Of a DNA stretch of 64,000 nt, positions 28,478 through 37,425 are shown in pieces. The DNA comes from Candidatus Thiosymbion ectosymbiont of Catanema sp. Cochon2018 (lineage in GTDB: Bacteria; Pseudomonadota; Gammaproteobacteria; Chromatiales; Chromatiaceae). Location of the stretch: positions 85,427 through 149,426 of the forward strand of contig WYCW01000006.1 of NCBI GenBank assembly GCA_011392765.1, read 5' to 3'. Made by a program: the position numbers and the translations under genes. Positions within the stretch are counted from its first letter, which is position 1, and each line of letters opens with the position of its first letter. Under the pieces are notes generated by a model. It searched no databases. It was given only the letters and a program-made list of their open reading frames with translations, and was not told where the DNA came from.

Positions 28478-29983
28478 TCAATGGTTGTGATCGTGGGTGT
28501 GCGCGTGGTTCCGCGTCTGTGAAGGGAGCTCGCGATATTCCGAGCACCGGCGTGGCGTCGGTACGCCCTTGCCCGGATTCAACAGCTCCTTCGGGTCGAA
28601 GGCCCGCTTGACCGTCATGAACTGCTCGAGCTCTTCTTTGCTGAACTGGAAACACATCTGGCGGATCTTCTCGATTCCCACGCCGTGCTCGCCGGTGATG
28701 GTGCCGCCGACCTCGACGCACAGCTCCAGGATCTTGCCGCCGAGCTCCTCGGTGCGCTCCAATTCCTCGGGCTTGTTGGCGTCGTAGAGGATCAGCGGGT
28801 GCATGTTACCGTCGCCGGCATGGAAGACATTGGCCACCGGCAGGCCGTATTCTTCCGAGAGCTCCGCGGTACGGCGCAGGACCTCGGGCAGCCGGCGGCG
28901 GGGGATGGTACCGTCCATGCAGTAGTAGTCGGGGGCGAGACGCCCCATGGCGGGGAATGCGGCTTTACGGCCCTGCCAGAAGCGCAGGCGCTCCTGATTG
29001 TCGCGGGCGGTCCGCACCTCGGTGGCACCGCCGGCGAGCAGCAGCTCCCGGACCTGGGCGATATGCTCGGCGACCTCCTGCTCGCTACCGTCCACTTCGC
29101 ACAGCAGGATGGCGGCCGCGTCGGTCGGATAGCCGGCGTGGACGAAGGCCTCGATGGCGGCGATGGCGGGGCCGTCCATCATCTCCAGGCCCGCCGGGAC
29201 GATGCCTGCGGCGATGATGTCGCCTACGGCCTGTCCGCCCTTTTCTACGTCGTCGTAGGCGGCCAACACCACCTGCGCGTGTTCGGGTATTGGCAGGAGG
29301 CGGATGGTCACTTCGAGCACGACACCGAGCATGCCCTCGGACCCGATGAGCAGAGCCAGCAAGTCATAGCCTGGGGAGTCGAGAACCTGGCCGCCGATCT
29401 CGAGCAACTCGCCGTCCACCGTCACCAGCTTGATCGCCAGTACGTTATGCACCGTCAGCCCGTATTTGAGGCAGTGTACGCCGCCGGAGTTTTCCGCGAC
29501 ATTGCCGCCGATGGTGCAGGCGATCTGGGAGGACGGGTCCGGGGCATAGTAGAGGCCGAGCGGGGCCGCGGCCTCGGAGATGGCCAGATTGCGTACACCG
29601 GGCTGGACGCGCGCGGTGCGGCCGACCTGGTCGATGTCCAGGATCCGATTGAAGCGTGCCAGACTGAGCAGGACGCCCTCGGCGTGGGGCAGTGCACCGC
29701 CGGAGACCCCGGTGCCCGCACCTCTGGCGACCACCGGAATATCGCGCTCATGACACAGGCACATGATGCGTTGGACCTCCTCGAGGGTACGCGGCAACAC
29801 CACCAGCAAGGGGAGCTGCCGGTAGGCGGAGAGGGCATCGCATTCGTAGGGGCGGACCTCTTCCTCCTGCTCCAAAACGGCGTCAGCGGGCAGAAAGGCG
29901 CGCAGCACACGCAGCAGTTCGGTGCGGGCCGCGACTAAGGAAGGATCGTGAAAGGATCGTTGCGGGGTTTGGAGCTGGCTCAT
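28478..29983 (-). CDS. glcD: Glycolate oxidase FAD-linked subunit GlcD
   Basis: A 501-residue flavoprotein oxidising glycolate to glyoxylate with GlcE and GlcF. PCMH FAD domain (VARGAGTGVSGGALPHAEGVLLSL and GNVAENSGGVHCLKYG), and a C-terminal FAD-oxidase_C domain with the metal-site motif VFHAGDGNMHP and GEHGVG. I prefer ATG 29983 (MSQLQTPQ); 30013 would add ten residues. The last residues (HTHDHNH) are encoded next to the MITE and may be altered. Confidence 0.94.
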   Translation of the reverse strand: MSQLQTPQRSFHDPSLVAARTELLRVLRAFLPADAVLEQEEEVRPYECDALSAYRQLPLLVVLPRTLEEVQRIMCLCHERDIPVVARGAGTGVSGGALPHAEGVLLSLARFNRILDIDQVGRTARVQPGVRNLAISEAAAPLGLYYAPDPSSQIACTIGGNVAENSGGVHCLKYGLTVHNVLAIKLVTVDGELLEIGGQVLDSPGYDLLALLIGSEGMLGVVLEVTIRLLPIPEHAQVVLAAYDDVEKGGQAVGDIIAAGIVPAGLEMMDGPAIAAIEAFVHAGYPTDAAAILLCEVDGSEQEVAEHIAQVRELLLAGGATEVRTARDNQERLRFWQGRKAAFPAMGRLAPDYYCMDGTIPRRRLPEVLRRTAELSEEYGLPVANVFHAGDGNMHPLILYDANKPEELERTEELGGKILELCVEVGGTITGEHGVGIEKIRQMCFQFSKEELEQFMTVKRAFDPKELLNPGKGVPTPRRCSEYRELPSQTRNHAHTHDHNH

Positions 29984-30057
29984 GGGTGCGGACTCGGATT
30001 TCGAGGATTCCAAACGATTGCCGGGGGGTGCCGACGAATCTTAATAGTATACCCTGA

Positions 30058-30372
30058 TCAGCCGACGGGTCTTTGTTCGAGCCTTTGGACGCGCACTTTC
30101 AGGTCCGTCACGTCTTCTTCCAGGCGCTCCACATGGTGGGCATGGAAGCGCTCGTGTTTGGCTTGATCGAGGGCGATCCGGCGCATGAATTTGCCGAGGT
30201 CATTAAGACCTTGTTCTACCCGCCCGAGGCGCGAGTTGGTCTGATCGAGTCGGTGATTAAAATCCTGCCGCAACTCCTCAAGGCGTGAGTTGGTCTGATC
30301 GAGCCGGTGATTCAACGTCTCGATGCCGTCCCGGATTTGCTTCAGGATCTCGGTGGTAAGATCGGTCGTCAT
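30058..30372 (-). CDS. Heptad-repeat coiled-coil protein, paralogue 1 (104 aa)
   Basis: Starts MTTDLTTEILKQIRDGIETL, a conserved N-terminus shared with three paralogues at 40.2-41.4 kb, followed by RLDQTNSRL heptads and a conserved C-terminal helix (KFMRRIALDQAKHERFHAHH then ERLEEDVTDLK). It is predicted entirely helical. Function unknown; it may act as an oligomerisation or scaffold protein. It lies directly left of the SNF2 gene in opposite orientation. Confidence 0.75.
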   Translation of the reverse strand: MTTDLTTEILKQIRDGIETLNHRLDQTNSRLEELRQDFNHRLDQTNSRLGRVEQGLNDLGKFMRRIALDQAKHERFHAHHVERLEEDVTDLKVRVQRLEQRPVG

Positions 30373-30547
30373 GATTTCCAAAGATCTGATGGAGCATACT
30401 GTAGCTATTTGAACACATGAAGGGCACCTTGAAAAATAGGTATTTTCACCGATCAAGCGATTCTAAGCCATTGATTGTTGAAGTGTACTGTAGACGAAAA
30501 CCGTATTTTTCAAAATGCCCTGAAAAAGGTGAAATAAAGTTGCCGAA

Positions 30548-33500
30548 ATGAGTGAGAAACCTCTGCTGCGAGAAGGACAGATTCTCACCGGCTCACTATT
30601 CAGCGAGCCGATGCGAGTGGAGACTGCGCGCGCGAACGGGCCCGACACCTGGGTGGCAGGATTAGTCGGCACGCAGTCGGAGCAGTTCCGCAAGGTCACC
30701 CTTACGACGCGTGATATCGATGGCCTCACCATCCTGGACGCACGGCACTCCTACGCCGGCGACGGGCACCTGCTTCGACTCGGGCTGCAGGCCTACTCCC
30801 TCGGCATCGCCTACGAATTCGACCCTTACTTCGGCCTCTCCATTTCTCGCGTGGACCCGCTGCCGCATCAGCTCGAGGCCATCTACGACTACCTCCTCAA
30901 ACCCGCCCGGGTCCGCTTCCTCCTGGCGGATGACGCCGGGGCGGGAAAGACGATCATGGCCGGGCTGCTCATCCGCGAACTCGAACTGCGCGGCCTGGCC
31001 GAACGCATCCTGATCGTTTGTCCTGCCAATCTCTCCTTCCAGTGGCAGCGGGAGCTGAAAGAGAAATTCGATGCGAAGTTCCTCGTCCTCAGGGGCGGCG
31101 ACATCCGGGACCAATTCGGCGTCAACCAGTGGCTGGAGCAGAACAAGATCATCACCTCGCTCGACCTCGCCAAGCGCAAAGAGATCCTTCCCGGCCTGCG
31201 GCAGGCCCATTGGGACCTCGTCATCGTCGATGAAGCGCACCGCATGTCAGCGGACGACGAGACCCACAAGAGCCTGCGTTACAAGCTGGGCGAGCTCCTC
31301 AGGGATACCACGGACCACATACTCCTGCTGACGGCCACGCCGCACAAAGGCGATCCCCTGAACTTCAGCCTGTTCCTCCAGCTCCTGGACGCGGACGCCT
31401 ATGCGGATGTCCGATCCATCCGAGAAGCCATGGAACGCCGGCGCGCGCCCTTCTACCTGCGCCGCACGAAGGAGGCGATGGTCTACTTCCCCGAGCGCCG
31501 ACCGGATGGGACCTGGAGCGCCGGGAAGATCTTCACCCAGCGCATCCCCCATACGGTGGAGTTCCGGATCGACGGGGCGGAGTTCGACCTCTACCGCGAC
31601 ATCACCCGCTTCGTGAAGCAACAGAGCCGCGAGGCCGCGGAGCAAGGCAACGACCCGCGCGCGCGTGCCGTCGGCGCCAGACCAATGGATGCATAAAAGA
31701 GTGGTGCCCAACGACCCGCGCGCGCGTGCCGTCGGCTTCCTGATGTCCCTCTACCAGCGGCGGTTGGCTTCGAGCACCTATGCGATGCGGCATTCCCTTG
31801 CGAACCGGGCCAGGCGCCTGGAAGAGGGACTGAAACGCGCCCAAGACCTCGCGCGCCTGCCCCCGCCGGACCTTCCCGATCCCGAAGAGCGGGAGGAGAT
31901 GGAAGAGAGCGAGCGCGAGCGGCTGGAAAAGACACTGGAAGCCATCACACTCGCGGGCAATGCCGAGCAGATCCGTAAGGAAGTCCGGGAGCTCCGGCAA
32001 CTGGCGGACCAGGCCCGAGCGGTCGAGGACGCGGGAACGGAGGCCAAGCTCTCCGAGCTGAAGGAGCTCCTGCAGCAGGAAGGCTTCTTCGACCACTCGG
32101 AGCAGCGCCTGCTCATCTTCACAGAGTTCAGGGATACCCTCGACTATCTGATGGAACGGCTGAAGTCCTGGGGCTTTCGGGTGGGATGCATCCACGGCGG
32201 CATGAAGCCGGGAGCGCGTGACGAGCGCGGGACGCGGCTGCATGCCGAGCAGCAGTTTCGCGAAGGGGCGATTCAGATCCTGGTGGCGACCGAGGCGGCC
32301 GGGGAAGGGATCAACCTCCAGGTCTGCAACATCCTCTTCAACTACGACATCCCCTGGAATCCGAACCGCCTCGAGCAACGGATGGGCCGCATCCACCGCT
32401 ACGGCCAGCGCAAGAACTGCCTGATCTTCAACTTCGTCGCCGCCAACACCATCGAAGGCCGGGTGCTCCGGCGGTTGCTCGAAAAGCTCCGGGAGATCCG
32501 CGACGCCCTCGATGACGATGCCGTCTTCAACGTCGTCGGGGAGATCCTGCCCGCGGCCCATGTGGAACGGGCACTCCGCGACTACTACGCCGGTCGGCTG
32601 GGGGATGCCGACTTGGAAGAACACCTTCTGAGGGACGTGGACGAGGGTCGGTTCCGGGCGATCTGCCGGAACGCCCTCGAAGGGCTGGCCTCGAAGAAGC
32701 TCAATCTGGAGATGCTCATCGAACGCCGGGCGAGGGCCCAGGAACGGCGGGTGGTGCCCGAGACCATCGCGCGGTTCATGCGGGACGCCGCCGAGTTCGT
32801 ACCGCTCACCCTCAAGACCTTGCCGCGCCTTCCCCACACCTTCGAGCCGGAAAGAACGCCGTCGGTGCTGCGGCGGTACGAAAGCGACCCGAGCTGGAAG
32901 CTCCCTGAGCTGGCGGTCAAATACCCTCGTTGCTCGACTGATCGGGAAACGGCGGAGACGAACAACCTGGAGTGGATTACTCCGGGTCATCCTCTGTTCG
33001 AGGCGATCCGACGGCACACCTGCGCCGAGGCTCTCCCTGTCTTCGGAAAAGGCGCGACCTTCCACTCGCTCCGGCATGAAGGGCCGGCACGCATCGACTT
33101 CTACCGGGCCCGCGTGGTCGATGGCCTGGGCCAGGTGATCCACGAGCGATTATTCGCGGTCGAGGTTGTTGAGCACGGCGAGCCGCATCTGCGCGAGCCG
33201 AACCTGCTCGGGAACTTCACGCCGGCGGCCGCGCCCGCTACCCTGCCCGAGATCGCCGGGGCCCCCGAAGCGGCGGCCTGGCTCAATGAGCACGCGCTGG
33301 TGCCGTTTCTCGAAGAGACCCGCAAGGATCGCCTGGCCGAGATCGAACGCATCGCGGAGCATATCGAGCTCTCGCTGACGGAGCTCCTCCAGCGGGCGGA
33401 CGAAGAGATCGGTCGGGCGGCAACCGAAATGGAACGGAAAATCCCCGGCGCCGAGGGTCGGCTCGCCCAGGCCGAGGCCCGGCATTCCGAGTTGTTTCAG

Positions 33501-34043
33501 CGCCGGGAACGGCGGCGCCAGGAACTCGATCGGCAACGCGCGCTGTCGCTGCAGGCCGTGGAACGGATGACAAGCGTCCTGGTCCTGCCCCATCCCGAAC
33601 GCGAGACGCCGGAGGTCCGGCGCTTGCAACCCAACCCGGAGACCGAGGCCACGGCCATGCGGGTAGTCATGGACCACGAACGCTCCCAGGGCCGGCAGGT
33701 CTATGACGTCCACGAGAAGAACCTGGGCTACGACGTCACCAGCCTGGACCTCGACTCGGGTCAGCTGCGTCTCATCGAGGTGAAGGGCCTGGCCGCCGTG
33801 ACGGGTACGATTCTGCTTACGCCCAACGAACGGCGCGTTGCCGAGGACCGCCGCGACTGCTACTGGCTCTACGTGGTCACCAACTGCGGTTCCGAGCCCC
33901 GGCTGCAGGAGCCGATCGAGGACCCCGCCCGCTTCGAGTGGCGCGAAGTTACCAAGGTGGCCCACTACTACCTGTCGGTGGACGCGATGACCCGGCCTGT
34001 TCAAGTAAGAGAAGACCATCCGGGATACGGAGGCGACTCGTGA
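30548..34043 (+). pseudogene. SNF2-type helicase with C-terminal DUF3883, split by a 61-bp duplication
   Basis: Part 1 (30548-31696) carries the first motor half: Walker A-like LADDAGAGKTIMAG near residue 130, VDEAHRMS near 227 and LLTATPHKGD. Part 2 (up to 34043) has the second half (LLIFTEFRD, ATEAAGEGINLQ, RLEQRMGRIHRYGQ), a long helical region and a DUF3883-like end (LIEVKGLAA…WLYVVTNC). A 27-bp direct repeat at 31649-31675 and 31710-31736 brackets 34 extra bases; the 61-bp addition shifts the frame and brings in a stop. Without it one protein of about 1145 residues results. Such helicases occur in DISARM-like and related phage-defence loci. It could be a real lesion or a reversible switch. 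Confidence 0.85.
31649..31736. repeat. 27-bp direct repeat disrupting the helicase gene
   Basis: Two identical 27-bp units (31649-31675, 31710-31736; each begins AACGACCCGCGCGCG) are separated by 34 bp. Offset between units is 61 bp, not a multiple of three. Recombination between the units would delete 61 bp and restore the frame …NDPRARAVGFLMSLYQRR. Confidence 0.85.
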
Positions 34044-37000
34044 TCCCCAAGGAATGCAAGCGCCTGGCGGAGGTGGACTTCCCGATTGCCGAGGTATCGC
34101 GGCACGCGGCGCGGGAGAAGTCCATCCGGCACGGACATCCGAGCACCTTGCATCTGTGGTGGGCGCGGCGGCCGCTGGCGGCGTGCCGGGCGATGCTGCT
34201 CGGGCTGCTGTGGCCGGACCCCTGCGACCCGCATTGCCCAGGGGAATTCAGGCAGAAGGCCCGACAACTGCTACCCGGCGTTCCGGGCCGGGTCGGGCCG
34301 ACCGACGAGGACCTGCGCAAGGCGCTGCTCAAATTCATCGCCGGTTTCGCCAACTGGGACCTTTCCAAGAATCGGAACTACCTTGAAGTCAGCCGCGCGT
34401 TGATAAAGGCCGCTCATGGCGACGAGCCGCCGCTCGTCGTGGATCCGTTCGCCGGCGGCGGCTCGATCCCGTTGGAGGCCCTGCGATTGGGCTGCGAGAC
34501 CTTCGCAAGCGATCTCAACCCCGTGGCCTGTCTTATCCTCAAGGTGATGCTGGAGGACATCCCGCGGCAAGGTCCGGAGCTGGCCGCGGAGCTGCGCCGC
34601 GTGGGGGGCGAGATCAAGAGACAGGCGGAGCAGGCGCTCGCCGAGCTCTATCCGCGGGACCCGGACGGGGCGGTGCCTATCGCCTACCTCTGGGCGCGCA
34701 CGGTGAGGTGTGAGTCTCCCAACTGTGGCGCCGAGATTCCGCTCATGCGGTCGTTCTGGCTCTGTAGAAAGGCCAACCGCAGGCGGGCGCTCAGATACAA
34801 GGTCGTAAAGGGCGGGCCGCCGCGCGTCGAGTTCGAGATTTTCGCGCCGAAGTCCGACAAGGAAGTGCCGGGCGGCACCGTCACGCGGGCGAAGGCGACC
34901 TGCCTCTGCTGCAACAGGGTCCTGCTGCCCGACCGCGTCCGGGTACAGCTTGCCGGGCAGCGGGGCGGGGCGGATGTGGTCTTCGATTCCAAGGGAAACC
35001 GAATCGGCGGCGCGCGAATGTTGGCGGTGGTCACACTTCAACCTGACATCCAGGGACGCAACTACCGTCTGCCCACCGGACGCGATTACGAGGCTGTCTG
35101 GAAAGCACAGAAGGGGCTCAAAGAGATTCTCGACGAGTGGGAACGCGGAGGCAAAAAAGGGCTTTGCCCGGTGCCGGATGAGCCGACTCCTGCCGGAGGA
35201 GGCTCTGGGGCCGGCCGTGCTTTCAGCGTGCAACGCTACGGCATGCTCCAGTGGGGTGACCTCTTCACGGCACGCCAGAAGGTGGCGCTGGCGACGCTAG
35301 TTGACCACGTAAGCATCCTTAAAGAACAGGCAATTACAGCATCACAGGAGATGCTTTCTATCGTTATCAATCGGTGTGCAGATTACTGGTCGTCGCTTTG
35401 TTCTTGGCATTTGACGGGAGAAAAAGTCAATCACACATTTGGTCGCCAGGCGTTGCCCATGATCTGGGATTATTGTGAGGTTTTTCCCTTCTCCGATAGC
35501 AGCGGGAACTAGACAGCGCGATGGAATGGGGCGCCAAAGTCACCGAAACTTGGTACAGATCACAATCCGGGCAAATTCAGGTCGCCGATGCCACCAGACA
35601 TCCCCTGCCTGATGAGACCGTGGCTGTTTGGTTTACTGACCCGCCATACTACGACGCCATCCCATATTCTGACCTGTCAGACTATTTTCTTGTGTGGAGC
35701 AAGCGTACTCTGCCTGGCCACGCTCTATTACGGGACCCATTCGACCCAGAGAACCTCCTTTCTCCGAAGACGCGTGAGGCCGTGCAGGATGAGACCAAGA
35801 AGGACAATGGTCGTCCGAAGGATCGAGCTTGGTTCGAGGAGACAATGGCAAGGGCCTTTGCCGAGGGCCGAAGGGTGCTCCGCGAAGATGGCATCAGCTC
35901 CATAGTCTTCGCTCACAAGACCACTGAGGGATGGGAAGCCCTTCTATCCGGCATGATTCGTGGGGGATGGACAATCACCGGTTCATGGCCCATCACTACA
36001 GAGATGGGCTCGCGCCTCCGGGCACGTGACTCCGCCGCCCTCGCCACCAGTGTCCATCTCGTCTGCCGTCCGCGTCCCGAGGACGCGCCGGTGGGCGATT
36101 GGGGTGACGTCCTGAGCGAACTACCCAGGCGCGTCGGCGATTGGATGGAACGACTGCAATCCGAGGGCATTCGCGGCGCGGATCTCGTCTTCGCCTGCAT
36201 CGGGCCGGCACTGGAGATCTTCAGCCGTTACAGCCAAGTCGAGACCGCCGATGGCCGTGAAATAAAGCTCGCCGAGTACCTGGAAAAGGTCTGGGAGGTG
36301 GTCGGGCGCACGGCCCTGGAGCAGGTGCTGGGCACCGCCGAGGCCAGGGCGAGGAACGGCGCGGCGGGGGCAGTCGAGGAGGACGCGCGGCTGACGGCCT
36401 TGTTCCTCTGGACGCTCCAGAGCACGAACGCCGATGCCGCGGGGACCCAGGACGCCGAGGCCGGCGCGGAGGAGACCACGGACGATGAGACAGAAGGACC
36501 TGCGACCCAGGGGAAGGCGAAGGGCTATAGCCTGGTCTTCGATGTCGCGCGCCGCTTCGCCCAGCCCCTGGGCATCGAGCTGCCCAAGTGGGAAGGCCGG
36601 ATCATCGAGACCAGGAAGGGTGTCGTTCGCCTGTTTCCGGTAGCGGAACGCGCCCGGATCCTCTTCGGCCAGGACGGCGCCCAGGCGTTGGCGGAGCGGC
36701 TGGAGAAGGCCCCTGCCGGGGTTACCGCGCAGTTGGCGCTCTTCCCCGAGCTCGATGCGGCAGCCGTGCCCAAGCCGAAGGGGCGCGGTCGGGGACGCAA
36801 GAAGATCGACATCGACGTATCCGACGAGGCACTTGAGGCTGACCATAAGGGGACCACCCTTGACCACGTTCACGTGGCCATGCTGCTCCAGGCCGGCGGT
36901 CGGGCCAATGCCCTACGGGTCATCTTGAAAGCGGAGCAGGAGCGCGGGCCGGATTTCCTGCGCCTGGCCAATGCCCTCTCCGCCCTCTACCCCAGGGGCA

Positions 37001-37050
37001 GCGAGGAGAAGCGTCTCTTGGATGCGATGCTACTGGCGGTCCCGAGATAA
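34040..37050 (+). pseudogene. DUF1156 DNA methylase (COG1743-like), broken by a 1-bp deletion
   Basis: Starts with GTG 34040 overlapping the helicase stop. N-terminal DUF1156 (FPIAEVSRHAAREKSIRHGH, LHLWWARRPLAACRA), SAM motif I VDPFAGGGSIPLEA near residue 133, and a zinc-ribbon-like region (CLCCNRVLLP). The frame ends at 35510-35512 (…DSSGN then TAG). The second part (from about 35512, ATG 35521) resumes in another frame with catalytic motif IV TDPPYYDAIPY. Restoring one G (TAGAC to TGGGAC-like) rejoins them as …GNWDSAMEWGAK. Total about 1000 residues, as in family members. Probably an adenine-specific methylase in the same system as the SNF2 and DUF499 proteins. Confidence 0.87.
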
Positions 37051-37065
37051 TGACGATGGGCATTA

Positions 37066-37232
37066 GGGGGCGTTCTCAATTGAGCCAAATCATCATAAAA
37101 ATCAAGCCCGTAGGCTGGGTTATGGCCAGGGACGGCCAAACCCGGCACACGGTATTGCGGATCGGAAAAGCTGGGTTTCGTTCCTTGCCACCCAGCCTAC
37201 AACACTTAGATTTGTTAATTGAGAACGCCCCC
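37066..37232. mobile_element. MITE, GGGGGC-type, copy 1 (TA target)
   Basis: Ends GGGGGCGTTCTCAATT and AATTGAGAACGCCCCC, flanked by TA, 167 bp. The interior is the GTAGGCTGGGT…ACCCAGCCTAC palindrome. It starts 15 bp after the methylase stop. Confidence 0.85.
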
Positions 37233-37252
37233 TAGGCAATGTCTTTAGGTTA

Positions 37253-37412
37253 AGAGGCTGTCTAAAAACTAACACATTGATTTTAAACTGGTAGGCTGGG
37301 GGGCAAGGAACGAACCCCAGCTTTGGTTATTGCTGGGTTTTGGCCGTCCCTGGCCGCAACCCAGCCTACTCCTTACTTTTATAATCAATAGGTTAGTTCT
37401 TAGATAGTCTCT
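37253..37412. mobile_element. MITE, AGAGRCTRTCTAA-type (TA target)
   Basis: Ends AGAGGCTGTCTAAAAACTAA and a matching reverse complement with a few substitutions (about 35 bp of pairing), flanked by TA. The interior again holds a GTAGGCTGGG / CCCAGCCTAC palindrome. It ends directly before GGAGGACGATC, the ribosome binding site of the DUF499 gene, so it separates that gene from its operon promoter. Confidence 0.82.
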
Positions 37413-37425
37413 TAGGAGGACGATC

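Noticed and set aside
31602..33143. 513-codon minus-strand frame over the helicase gene
   Set aside because: Shadow of the SNF2 second half; no domain.
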